A DNA stretch of 64,000 nucleotides, taken from assembly GCF_000230715.2 (NCBI RefSeq), contig NC_019792.1:2666001-2730000 (forward strand), given 5' to 3'. Origin of the DNA: Natronobacterium gregoryi SP2 (GTDB lineage: Archaea; Halobacteriota; Halobacteria; Halobacteriales; Natrialbaceae). Under the pieces are notes generated by a model. The model ran no database searches and was not told the DNA's origin. It saw nothing but the letters and a program-made list of their open reading frames with translations. The position numbers were made by a program, and so were the translations under genes. The stretch's first letter is position 1, and every line of letters begins with the position of its first letter. Of the stretch, positions 43,692-52,190 are shown one piece after another.

Positions 43692-44722
43692 GTGGTGCAG
43701 AAGTCTTCACAAGGAAGTGGTAGGACGAAATTGATGTGTCCAGCAGCAAGTCTATCCGACCGAGTAACGATACGGTCGAATAGGTTTTCAAAGCACTGGA
43801 GACGGAGACAGCAGCGCTTTTCGACTATCTTGATCTCTCGTTTCTCATGGACGATTCCGTGTTCGCCCCCAATCCGAGGAGGCGAACACGGGTTCACAGA
43901 CCACCGGAACTGTTGAAAAGCGTCTTTCACTGCTTTTGCGACGACATCGACGGACCTCGTCCAATGGTGCGAAAACTCCGCAACGAGGATGTCTGGCGAC
44001 AGTGCGGCTTCGATAGTCCGCCGTCCCGGCGGACTCTCGCGATTCATCACTGACTTCGAACTCGTCGCAGAGGACGTGTTCATCCAATTAGTTCACGAAC
44101 TTGTCGAGCAAGTCCTGCTCGGCAAGCTCTTTCGCATCGACGGGACAGATATCCAGGTGGATCACCGTGACGATGACGCGCGGTGGAACTACGATCACGC
44201 CGAAGACGACTTCTACTACGGCTAGGGCTGCTGTGTTGTAACCGCGGCGAACAACATACCGGTCGCAGCATCATTCACTCCAGCGAAAAGTCGATGAGGA
44301 GACGGCGATGCGCGTGACGCGCTCGCCGTCAAGACTCCACGCTGGTTTCTTGGCGACACAGCGTTTGACATGCTGAAGTGGCACGACTGGCTGCTGGAGC
44401 CGTCAGTCGTGCCGATTGCGCCGTCCAACCCACGAAACACGAATGAGCCACTCGATATAGACTACCGCGTCGAGGACCGAGTCAAAGAATACAGTGACAC
44501 GGTGTGTCTCTGGCAAAATCAACTCGAAAAGACGTACACAAAACGCTCACGGGTCGAAACAGCGATTGGTGTCTGCAAGGATCTCGGCCTCGAGACCCTG
44601 GGGCCCGAGGCCGAGTGAGAGCCAAGTCACACGTCTTGATCGCTCTCTGCCTTCGCTTGGCCGTTGCACTTGCCAATCACCACCGAGGAAACGATATTGC
44701 CAGTCCAACAATCACGCTGTGA
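43692..44722 (+). pseudogene. Decayed DDE transposase (IS4/IS5-superfamily type)
   Basis: Pieces of one transposase lie in shifting frames: LRNEDVWRQCGFDSPPSRRT and then SRFITDFELVAEDVF in another frame. Next come FRIDGTDIQVDH (first Asp) and FYYG followed by an in-frame TAG at 44223. Then the other frame gives DALAVKTPRWFLGDTAFDM (second Asp) and RSRVETAIGVCKDLG (Glu). A last shift gives GRVRAKSHVLIALCLRLAVA. At least four frameshifts or stops separate them, so the element is dead. I could not define its terminal repeats. Confidence 0.8.
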
Positions 44723-44808
44723 AAACAGTTCTCCACTGCCGCGAGAAATACATGAAGTTTTAGCCACCAGCATGAGTCTGGTTGTGGTCAGGCGCTTACC
44801 GAAGATGG

Positions 44809-46071
44809 TTAGAATCCACCACCGGTGATAAGTTCAATGAAGTCCTGAATCGATAGGGCCGCCAAGATGACCGCGAGTATCACAAGCAATGCATTGACGG
44901 CGTTTAGTGCACTGGTGTTGCAGTATTCACCCATCATCTCGCGGTCATTAACTGCCCAGAGCAGCAGTGTAGCTGCGACCGGGAGTGCGAAGATTCCGTT
45001 GTACATCGGAAATAGGATGACCATATCGACGACCGACAGATCCAGCCACCAGCTCACCAGCGGTGAAAAAATGCCGATGCCAGTTAGTGCTGCGAACAGC
45101 ACGTTGAACAGCCGATCACCCTTCTGAACTGTGTATCCTGCGGCTTGTGGAATAATATAGGCCGGCGTCCACATAATCGGGATAATGCTGTTGAACGCCG
45201 CGGCGATCACGCCGCCGATGAACAACACCATCGCCCAGGTCCCAAGTACCTCGACCATTGCTTCGCCCGGCGTAATGAACGACTCAAGTTCGGTAAAGCC
45301 CATCGGTCGCAGCAGCGCCGCCGCAGCGATTAGAATCACGATGGTCGTGATCCCACCGACGGCATAGCCGATTGCCAGGTCCGTCCGGGCCTTCGACAGG
45401 TCGCTCTCGCTGGTCCAGCCCTTGGTATGGACAAGAATCGACTCGAGGAAGAAGTTCGGCCACAGTGCGGTTGTACCGAGCAAACCTGCTGCCATCGCTA
45501 ACGCACCCAGCGTGTCAGTCCCCGGTACGAATCCGGTCGCAACACTGCTCGGGTCGGCACCGCTTGGCAGGGCGACGATCACGTAAATGACCATCAATGA
45601 AAACATCATTCCGATCATCACGTTCTCGACGGTGTCATAATGTAGTAGTCCGACGCCGATCGCAGCGAACGTTGTGAGTACCGCGATGGGCTGCCACGCC
45701 ACAGCCCCACCGAGCAGGAACGAAATGCCGGCACCGACCGCAGCGACCAGTCCAAGTGTCCAAGCGATGCAACCGATCGACAGAAAGACCGCAATCGTCG
45801 TTGCCAGTGGCCGGCCCAATTTCTCGCGGGTGAACACCATCAGCGACTCTCCGTGGATGCCCAACCGAGCACTCATATCCTGAGCAATAAACCCGAGGAA
45901 CGCGGCCCCGACGACAGCCCACAGCAGCGTGTATCCGTGCATGACGCCTGCCTGGCTGGCGATGAATACCGACCCAGAGCCGAAGTAACTGGCAACCATC
46001 ACGAACGCTAACCCGTACTTCTGTGAGAACGCGGTCAGATCTTGAAGCGGAGAGAAGTGTTTCGTGCTCAT
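44809..46071 (-). CDS. Nramp-related membrane transporter lacking the canonical metal-site motifs
   Basis: A 420-residue protein with about 11 helices and the overall order of the Nramp (NRAMP/MntH) family. The helix-1 site, normally DPGN, reads SYFGSGSVFIASQAG. The helix-6 site, normally MPHN, reads LWPNFFLES. So the Asp and Met that bind Mn/Fe are absent, and the substrate may be another ion or solute. Base composition is lower in G+C than the neighbours, and it is bracketed by transposase genes, suggesting transfer. Start ATG 46071; in-frame GTG 46134 and ATG 46128 lie only about 30 bases after a TATA-like TATAAC and would suit a leaderless longer form. Confidence 0.75.
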   Translation of the reverse strand: MSTKHFSPLQDLTAFSQKYGLAFVMVASYFGSGSVFIASQAGVMHGYTLLWAVVGAAFLGFIAQDMSARLGIHGESLMVFTREKLGRPLATTIAVFLSIGCIAWTLGLVAAVGAGISFLLGGAVAWQPIAVLTTFAAIGVGLLHYDTVENVMIGMMFSLMVIYVIVALPSGADPSSVATGFVPGTDTLGALAMAAGLLGTTALWPNFFLESILVHTKGWTSESDLSKARTDLAIGYAVGGITTIVILIAAAALLRPMGFTELESFITPGEAMVEVLGTWAMVLFIGGVIAAAFNSIIPIMWTPAYIIPQAAGYTVQKGDRLFNVLFAALTGIGIFSPLVSWWLDLSVVDMVILFPMYNGIFALPVAATLLLWAVNDREMMGEYCNTSALNAVNALLVILAVILAALSIQDFIELITGGGF

Positions 46072-46134
46072 ACGCTGCTGGTGGTGCTTCGACGGTCGAT
46101 ACGCAACAGTGACTGGAATCCGATACATCTCCAC

Positions 46135-46583
46135 GTCCTTTCTCGAAACGATACGTTAGTTGTTATAGTATTGATTGACACAATTATTGGAATTAGTCGA
46201 ATCTCCGCGTGGATTGGTTTGCTCTGGGACAATTTCTGTCCCATCTGTGAATCTGATTGAAAGACGTCAGGGACCTACTCTACGTACGTCTGGCACCAGA
46301 CTACCCAACTCAATCGAACAGAATGGGGTCGGAATATATTACTAATTATCCCCGAAGAGGGATAAGTTGCATGAATGTGCCTATGGAGATAATATTTCAC
46401 TAGTTACATAAACGCTTCCGTTGGATAAACGAGTAATCCGCCCTGCTGAACTCACGCTCTCCAGGTTTCTGATGGATTCAATATCGGTTGTCGCTCGTCA
46501 CGGTACGTCTATACCCTCTACGCTCTTCGGAAGCAGATTGTTGGTCGAACAGAGCTGGCGCTGTGAAAGCGTAGCGGGCAAGG
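46135..46583. other. AT-rich intergenic region with inverted repeat
   Basis: It contains the nramp promoter (minus strand, TATAAC near 46160), a perfect inverted repeat GTCTGG-CA-CCAGAC at 46289-46302, and the left end of the IS1595-type element, whose terminal repeat I could not define. No gene supported. Confidence 0.4.
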
Positions 46584-46607
46584 GTGATGCGTCAGCATCA
46601 CCCGACT

Positions 46608-47492
46608 ATGTTCCCAGTTGAAGTGTTTCGCTCAGAGGCGAGCGCCGCGAACCTGCTGGAGCAGGTTCGCTGGCGCGAGGGCCTCCAGTGCCCGCGCTGC
46701 CAGTCTGAATCGGTGATCAAGTACGGCAGCTATCGAGAGTATCAGCGGTATCGCTGTAAAAATTGTGGACGCACGTTCAACGACAAGACCGGCACGATCT
46801 TCGCGCACGCGAAGATCGGCCTTGACAAGCTGTTGTTCGCGTTCTACTCGTTGCTCCGATTCAACACGAGTATCCGCCAGTTAGACGCTGAAATCGACGT
46901 CTCCTACCGATCGCTTCACCGGCGCGTCGAGCGTTTCGCCAGAACGCTCGACGCGCCTCAGCTCGATCTCGTTGGCCCCGTCGAGATCGATGAGTTCTAC
47001 GTTTCTGCCGGAAAGAAAGGCCGCGAGCGCGACCAGGAGTCGCGCTCGCGTGGCCTGTCCACGCGTGGGCGAGGAACGTACGAGCAGGACAAACCGCCGG
47101 TGTTTACGATCGTCGATCGTGGCACCGGCGACCGATACGTGATCCCAGCGAAATCAGCCGACGAATCGACGATTCGGCTCCTTCTCGAAAACCGTCAGAA
47201 GGAGCCACTGACCGTCTACACTGACGGATTTCGTGCCTACGATCCACTGGCCGAGGACGACGCATTCGACCGCGAATACGTCGTCCACGGCGACGGCGAA
47301 TACGCCAACGAAAACGTACACGTCAACACCTGCGAGAGCCACGGATCGCTGCTGCGACCGTGGCTCTCGCCTCATCGAGGCATCTCAAAAGACAAGCTCA
47401 CACAGTATCTCCGAGCGTTCCAACTTCGACGAAAGCTACTGCGGAAACCAGGGAGAGAAGCGCTCAAACACGCTATCAAAGCGACGCTATGA
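46608..47492 (+). CDS. IS1595-family transposase
   Basis: About 294 residues from the ATG at 46608 (MFPVEVFRSEAS). An N-terminal zinc ribbon, CPRCQSESVIKYG and CKNCGRTFND, is followed by the ISXO2/IS1595 DDE-type domain with EIDEFYVSAGKKG, VYTDGFRAYDPL and NTCESHGSLLRPWL, ending with the QYLRAFQLRRKLLR helix. No internal stop, so it may be functional. A longer start at 46584 is in frame. Target duplication and inverted ends were not found by eye. Confidence 0.88.
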   Translation: MFPVEVFRSEASAANLLEQVRWREGLQCPRCQSESVIKYGSYREYQRYRCKNCGRTFNDKTGTIFAHAKIGLDKLLFAFYSLLRFNTSIRQLDAEIDVSYRSLHRRVERFARTLDAPQLDLVGPVEIDEFYVSAGKKGRERDQESRSRGLSTRGRGTYEQDKPPVFTIVDRGTGDRYVIPAKSADESTIRLLLENRQKEPLTVYTDGFRAYDPLAEDDAFDREYVVHGDGEYANENVHVNTCESHGSLLRPWLSPHRGISKDKLTQYLRAFQLRRKLLRKPGREALKHAIKATL

Positions 47493-47541
47493 GATCAACA
47501 AAGTGCTACACAAGAGCGTTAATATTCATTCGGCGAAATAG

Positions 47542-47796
47542 TTGAATATGGATCATACCGCTCGTGGAGGGTTAATTGGCCAGATAGGGGGAGGGCTGTC
47601 ATTCGGTTTGCTTGGTGTTGCAAATGTTCTAAAATATAATCCAATCGCTGCCAGTGTTTTCTTTTTACTTTCCTTATTTGTCGTGACACCAGTCGTCTCG
47701 GAGACATTCAATGAGTGGGTGTCTCAAAATAGAATACCGTACGTGGGCATCATAGCAATTTGTGGGTTCATTGGATTTTTCGATTGGGTAGTTTGA
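47542..47796 (+). CDS. Small membrane protein downstream of the IS1595 transposase
   Basis: An 84-residue protein (possible start at ATG 47542 or 47548) with about three helices: LSFGLLGVANVL, PIAASVFFLLSLFVVTPVV and YVGIIAICGFIGFFDWVV. The DNA is clearly less G+C-rich than the core genes, so it was probably acquired with the surrounding mobile DNA. No family recognised. Confidence 0.55.
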   Translation: MNMDHTARGGLIGQIGGGLSFGLLGVANVLKYNPIAASVFFLLSLFVVTPVVSETFNEWVSQNRIPYVGIIAICGFIGFFDWVV

Positions 47797-47937
47797 TGAC
47801 TCCTTCGAATTGGCTGCCTAATCGCTGTAATAATCTCTTTCGGTTCCCGAGACACTCGTGCGTTGTATCTTGCACGAGGGTCTTGACAAGACTTGGATAA
47901 GAAGAGCGTGCGAATCTTTCTATGACACGCTCACCCC

Positions 47938-48022
47938 TGATACGGACTGCTGTACCGATGTCCCGGCGCGACCGCAGTGGGCTCGCGGTTGCGCTGGAAA
48001 TAACGTACAACAAACCGTATGA
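47938..48022. repeat. MITE-A copy 6
   Basis: Body 47941-48019 (79 bp), TACGGACTGCTGTACC... to ...ACAACAAACCGTA, TGA on both sides. It is the main feature of the gene-free stretch 47797-48168. Confidence 0.8.
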
Positions 48023-48168
48023 AACCCAGGGTGTTGAACGTGAACAGCGACTACACGCCTGCCGAGTTACTCGGTTAGAACCGGAGTCCACTGACAAGCC
48101 TCGAGATCGTCCGAGACGGCAAAGCAGTTGACGTACCCGCTCGAGCGACGCACCCGCCGAAAACTGCG

Positions 48169-48504
48169 CTATCGGTTCGAATCCGAGGGCGGGTAGATGA
48201 TCACGTCGCCGTTCGCGTACACGTAGACTTCGTGCTCGAGGGCGGTAAACGCGATGTGGCCGTTCGTTCGATCGTCTCCGTCAGCTTTCGGGCGGAAGAT
48301 TCGGTCGAGTGCATCGGGGTCGACGCTATCGTAGAGAGAGAACTCTCCCTGCGAGACGTCGACGTCGGTGATCGACGACAGGGCGTGGACGATCGTCGTC
48401 GTAAGCGTCGCGCTCCCGTCGGTGTCGTGGTGGAAGACGTATCGGTCGTTCGTCTGATCGTACTGGAGGTCCGTGCCGTCCGCGGGTGGCTTTTCCGTTT
48501 GCAT
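48169..48504 (-). CDS. HalOD1 output domain protein
   Basis: A 111-residue protein of the haloarchaeal HalOD1 output-domain type. TLTTTIVHALSSITDVDVSQ is followed by LYDSVDPDALDRIFRP and a C-terminal strand pair GHIAFTALEHEVYVYANGDVIIYPP. These small proteins are thought to take part in haloarchaeal signalling; the partner is unknown. ATG at 48504. Confidence 0.85.
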   Translation of the reverse strand: MQTEKPPADGTDLQYDQTNDRYVFHHDTDGSATLTTTIVHALSSITDVDVSQGEFSLYDSVDPDALDRIFRPKADGDDRTNGHIAFTALEHEVYVYANGDVIIYPPSDSNR

Positions 48505-48720
48505 TGCTACACCAGGATACTCAATCGTCTACTATCCCGTAGTCATCTGCGGCATAAAAGCAACTCGCCTGCAGAATCAGTAGGTGCTCGTGAACTAATG
48601 TGCGCGTTATTAGTACAGATTTTGAATATACTGCTCTGTTGAATAGCGGCGTCGTCGTGGATCGTCGTCATATGCGCCGCTCACGGAAGTGGTCTCAAAA
48701 TCGGCGTCGCTTCGCTTGGC

Positions 48721-48888
48721 TCGTACGGACTGCTGTACCGACCTACCGGCGCGACCGCAGGAGGGCTCGTGGTTGCGCCGGAAATGACTTATACGGTTTG
48801 CTGTATTCAATTACCGCCGATCGCTGACCCCGTTCTGGCAATCGGCAGTAACTAGTTACAGCAATCCGTATTACAGCAAACCGTATCA
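48721..48888. repeat. MITE-A copy 7, interrupted by MITE-B
   Basis: Outer ends at 48724 (TACGGACTGCTGTACC) and 48885 (CAGCAAACCGTA). Right flank TCA; left flank TCG, one base changed. Removing the nested element and one TTA leaves exactly 80 bp, the size of other copies. Confidence 0.8.
48789..48873. repeat. MITE-B copy 2, nested in MITE-A
   Basis: Body 48792-48870 (79 bp), TACGGTTTGCTGTATTC... to ...TTACAGCAATCCGTA, with TTA on both sides as target duplication. It contains the intact AACTAGTT that is the empty target of the hairpin element in the 40.8-kb copy. Confidence 0.82.
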
Positions 48889-49337
48889 GAGGCTGCTATT
48901 CAACACGGTAAGTTGAGTCCAGTCAATACTATCCCTAACCTGGAGATTCGCTGTGCGGAAGTGAGGAGGGGGCTGTGATTTTTGCGCTGTCGCCTTGACG
49001 ACACACCTCCATCACCCCGTACCTGCCTCGAGCGCCGATTGCGGCCACTCCATCACTTCCCGGGACACCACACCACGAACGTCGCCCTCGAGTCGGCTGT
49101 GAACCTCGAGACTGCCCGGCTGTCGGATACCTCGATCGGGCGGGGAAGATTAACCGCTGTGACTGCTGTAACACGTGTCTCCGGCTGAACAACCGTGTTG
49201 AACTCCGGGTGACGATCACCGACACCGAGGTCGACGTGGCGGCGACCCGCTATGGCTGTACGCTAGCGACGAACTGGCCGACAGCACCGACGATCTCACC
49301 CACTAGCCTCCCGGAAGATCGCGCCCAGCGCCGACGA
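48889..49337. other. Gene-free stretch
   Basis: No gene, RNA or repeat that I can support in this part. Short open frames are shadows without family likeness. Confidence 0.4.
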
Positions 49338-49408
49338 TACCCGCCGATGTCTGCGACGACGCCCTCGGATCGCGGTTACACCGGGACATCGATACAGCAC
49401 CCGTCTCA
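49338..49408. repeat. MITE-A partial copy abutting a stop codon
   Basis: The right half is clear (GCGGTTACACCGGGACATCG then ATACAGCACCCGTC); the left end is degenerate. The TCA that would be the flanking duplication (49406-49408) is, on the minus strand, the TGA stop of the next gene. Confidence 0.5.
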
Positions 49409-49942
49409 GACGGGTCCGTCACCAACTCTCTCGAAGTTCCGCTGGGCGCGATACTGGTCGACGAACTCGCTCACGTCGAACTCGAGCATCTGGGATTCGA
49501 ACTCGCTGATCGCCGAATCGTCGTCGGCGTGGCTGACGGCGTGGTCCATCAGTTCGACGACGAGTTCGACGACGATCTCGTGGAGCCGTCGGGAATCGAA
49601 GTCGGTGAGCCACACCATTGCGTAGCCGACCGCGCCGTCGTCGCTGCCGTCGTAGGTGACGACTTCCTCGGGGAACTCTTCTAGGACGACACCCATCAGG
49701 TGGGGTGTGCCGAACTCGTCGAACTCGTCGTCGGTCTCGATCGTCTCCTGAAGGACGGCGACCAGCGACTCCGGGAAGAACCGCGACGGCGGATGGACGT
49801 CGGTGACGGCTGCGTGAGATTCCCCGCAGGGACAGGCGTACTCGCGCATTCCGAGGTCGATGTCGTGCGGATCGATCGTCTGCCCACAGGGTAACTCGAG
49901 ATGTCGCTCCGGATCTGAGCCCGGGATGCGCGGCTCTGCCAT
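49406..49942 (-). CDS. Conserved haloarchaeal protein, DUF5815-like
   Basis: A 178-residue protein. The N-terminal part carries a zinc-ribbon-like pattern, LPCGQTIDPHD and YACPCGESHAAVTD. A helical region follows with FFPESLVAVLQETIETDD and LMGVVLEEFPEEVVTYDGSDDG. It resembles haloarchaeal proteins I recall as DUF5815. ATG at 49942 is preferred to one nine codons upstream. Its stop codon coincides with the flank of a degenerate miniature repeat. Confidence 0.7.
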   Translation of the reverse strand: MAEPRIPGSDPERHLELPCGQTIDPHDIDLGMREYACPCGESHAAVTDVHPPSRFFPESLVAVLQETIETDDEFDEFGTPHLMGVVLEEFPEEVVTYDGSDDGAVGYAMVWLTDFDSRRLHEIVVELVVELMDHAVSHADDDSAISEFESQMLEFDVSEFVDQYRAQRNFERVGDGPV

Positions 49943-49991
49943 TGGACGCCGTTCGGTCGGACGAGACATAAGGGCGACGACTTTCGGCGTC

Positions 49992-50312
49992 TTACCCGCG
50001 ATGGCCGTAGCCGCGAGCGAACAGTTTCGTCACGTAGCTCAGGAGCAACAGCGTGACGACCAGCGCGCCGAGTGCGTACGGCTGGAAGCCGTAGATCGCT
50101 TCTCTGATCGCGTAGACGACGACGAGCAACCCCATGAGGATCGCCGTGCCGCCGGCCCACCGCGAGACGTATGCGGGATCGACGCTACTCTCCTCGTCGT
50201 AGTTCGAGTGCAGGTCTGCTCGGCCTCGGACGCCGATGAGGTAACCGAGATACAAGATTGCGAGCCCACAGAGAAACCAGACGGCACCGCTTACGTAGTT
50301 CGGATCGACCAT
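49992..50312 (-). CDS. Small membrane protein, three predicted helices
   Basis: A 106-residue protein from ATG 50312 (MVDPNYVSGAVWFLCG) with helices at about 8-27, 52-72 and 80-97 and a hydrophilic segment between the first two. Function unknown. It could share a transcript with the DUF5815-like gene 49 bases downstream. Confidence 0.68.
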   Translation of the reverse strand: MVDPNYVSGAVWFLCGLAILYLGYLIGVRGRADLHSNYDEESSVDPAYVSRWAGGTAILMGLLVVVYAIREAIYGFQPYALGALVVTLLLLSYVTKLFARGYGHRG

Positions 50313-50420
50313 CCCTCCGTGAAAGTCGGCAGGGCGGCCGAATAAGTCCGGCGGTGGCCGCCCAGACGCCGGTCCGTCTGGTAACCTACCGATAGGAGAT
50401 CCTACCTTTTCGTATACAAA

Positions 50421-50430
50421 AGATATTTTC
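50421..50430 (+). promoter_or_regulatory. TATA-like box of lrpA1
   Basis: AAGATATTTT lies about 25-30 bases before the ATG of the Lrp-type regulator, in an AT-rich patch (GTATACAAAAGATATTTT). Spacing fits a leaderless transcript. The overlapping GTATAC palindrome could be part of an autoregulatory site. Confidence 0.5.
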
Positions 50431-50453
50431 CTGCCGGAGCAAAACACTCTCTC

Positions 50454-50882
50454 ATGAGTACCCAGGCGACGGAAGATCGCATCCTCGAAGTTCTCGAAGA
50501 GGATGCCCAGGCATCGTACGCCGAGATAGCCGAACAGGCAGGCGTCTCGAAGCCGACGGTTCGCAAGTACATCAATCAACTCGAGGAAGAGGGTGTCATC
50601 GTCGGCTACTCCGCCGAGATCGACCCGAAAAAACTCTCGAGCAAGACGATTGCGTTGGTCGGCCTCGACGTCGCCAGCGAACGCTACGTCGAGGCGACGA
50701 AGACCCTGAAGAATCTCGAGGAGATCGAAGCGCTGTACAGTTCCAGCGGCGACCACATGCTGATGGCCGAAGTGCGTGCCGAAGACGGCGACGAACTCGG
50801 CGAATTCATCTCGGAAGAACTACTCGAGATCGAGGGCGTCACTGCAGCACACCCGTCGTTCCTGCAGGAACGGCTGAAGTGA
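50454..50882 (+). CDS. lrpA1: Lrp/AsnC-family regulator, LrpA1-type
   Basis: A 142-residue protein with an N-terminal winged HTH (YAEIAEQAGVSKPTVRKYINQLEEEGVI, about 22-50) and a C-terminal RAM/ACT-like effector domain (TIALVGLDVASERYVEATK ... MLMAEVRAEDGDELGEFI). It matches the haloarchaeal LrpA1 type, which regulates amino-acid metabolism genes in response to amino acids. Gene assignment by similarity of the whole length is fairly safe. Confidence 0.85.
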   Translation: MSTQATEDRILEVLEEDAQASYAEIAEQAGVSKPTVRKYINQLEEEGVIVGYSAEIDPKKLSSKTIALVGLDVASERYVEATKTLKNLEEIEALYSSSGDHMLMAEVRAEDGDELGEFISEELLEIEGVTAAHPSFLQERLK

Positions 50883-51217
50883 ACTACGACGCGAGCAGTG
50901 GCCGCGACGTTCCGTAGCCGCTGGTGGCTGAACAGAGTCGAGCCCACGCTTACTCGAGTCCGAACCGTTCCACCACGTGTCGAGGCGGCAGGACGGAGGC
51001 CCACTCGAGAGAGAAGAGATGGAGTCCGCTATCTCGCCTGGGGTCGTACTGACTCGACCGGAACGCCGGTTGTCAAGAGGCTGCACTACTGGGCCCGCGA
51101 ATCGCTCTGCTGTGAGCCCCGTCTGTGATGGGAGCGTCGTGAGCGAGTCGGCGACTGTGAGTATCAACTGTCCGGTCAGAATTTCGTCGAAAGGTCGAAA
51201 ACCGGCGCTGGTAGCAG
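50883..51217. other. Convergent intergenic stretch
   Basis: A 335-base region between the stops of lrpA1 and the HAD phosphatase. I see no gene, repeat or clear terminator hairpin. Confidence 0.4.
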
Positions 51218-51922
51218 TTACAGGTGCTCGAGTAACTCCTCGAGCGACTCGATCTCGAGATGGTTGTCGATCGACGGCTCGAGTGTCTCGTTGTGCGGTC
51301 GTCGGATCAGAACCGGGACGAGTCCTGCGTTCTGGGCGGCGAGCAGGTCCGTCTCGCGGTCGCCGACGTACATCCCGTCGTCGAGTCCGAGGGCGTCGAG
51401 GGCTGTCTCGATGTAGTACGGCTCCGGTTTCCGTCGCCGGAAACCTTCGACGCCGAGGTCTCGGCCACGGACGAACGAGAACGCCTCGAGGTCGAAATGG
51501 TCGACGACGAACGAGACCGTCGGATCGTAGTTGTTGCTCACGAGTCCGACCGGGTGCGATCGGTCGAGTTCGTCGAGAACGTCGACATCGTCGTAGAGTC
51601 CGCGAGCACCCCTTTTGATGCGGTCGATCGACCGCTTGGCGCTGTACTCCTCGCGGAGCGCGTAAAACTCCGCCGGGTCGAGGCCGAGTTCCTGGCAGGT
51701 CCTCGCGAACGTCTCGGTGTATTCGTCGGTCTCCAGTGCAGGCAACGACTCGAGGGGGACTTCGGGGTCGAAATCGAGGTCGTCGACTGCATCGCGGAAC
51801 GCGCAGGCGTGTACGTCGGGATCGGTTCCGTACCCCTCGAGGATGACGCCGTCCATGTCGAACAGCAGCGCCTGTTTGCCGTCCGGTTCGATCGTCGCAT
51901 TGTGTGTGAGTCTCGTGGTCAT
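51218..51922 (-). CDS. HAD-family phosphatase at the end of the phn-type operon
   Basis: A 234-residue HAD subfamily IA protein: motif I LLFDMDGVILEG (Asp-x-Asp), motif II VGLVSNNYD, motif III Lys in RRKPEPYYIE and motif IV MYVGDRETDLLAA. It follows the phosphonate-type transporter on the same strand, so it may dephosphorylate an imported or derived organophosphate (inference). Start at ATG 51922. Confidence 0.85.
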   Translation of the reverse strand: MTTRLTHNATIEPDGKQALLFDMDGVILEGYGTDPDVHACAFRDAVDDLDFDPEVPLESLPALETDEYTETFARTCQELGLDPAEFYALREEYSAKRSIDRIKRGARGLYDDVDVLDELDRSHPVGLVSNNYDPTVSFVVDHFDLEAFSFVRGRDLGVEGFRRRKPEPYYIETALDALGLDDGMYVGDRETDLLAAQNAGLVPVLIRRPHNETLEPSIDNHLEIESLEELLEHL

Positions 51923-51957
51923 CGTTGTGACGTGAGTGAGTCGTCGTGATCGTGATC

Positions 51958-52188
51958 TTAGCCGTGACAGCCGCAGTCGCCTTCGTCGTCCGTTGCATCT
52001 GTAATCGCTCCCGTCGCGCTGGGATCGTCTCGCTCGTCCGACGTCGCCGTCCGGGTGGGTTCCGTGGCTGGGTCGTCCGCGCGGTCGTTCTTCCGTGTGC
52101 TTCTGTAACCAGTCGCACCGAGCGCGAGCGCGGAGCCGATCGTCACAATCACTGTTCGTTTCGAGGTGGGTCGGTTGCTCGATGCCAT
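51958..52188 (-). CDS. Small protein with hydrophobic N-terminus and Cys-Gly-Cys-His-Gly tail
   Basis: A 76-residue frame beginning MASSNRPTSKRTVIVTIGSA. One hydrophobic stretch (TVIVTIGSALALGATGY) could be a signal or anchor. An acidic Thr-rich middle follows, and the end is DDEGDCGCHG. The terminal C-x-C-H could bind a metal such as Cu or Zn. It begins 2 bases after the second phnE-like gene ends and 36 bases before the HAD gene, so it belongs to that transcript if real. Confidence 0.55.
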   Translation of the reverse strand: MASSNRPTSKRTVIVTIGSALALGATGYRSTRKNDRADDPATEPTRTATSDERDDPSATGAITDATDDEGDCGCHG

Positions 52189-52190
52189 GG

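Noticed and set aside
10142-49408. Dispersed repeats interpreted as CRISPR repeats, tRNA genes or integron attachment sites.
   Set aside because: Copies are kilobases apart, lack tRNA features, and carry duplicated flanking trinucleotides, which fits transposition better.
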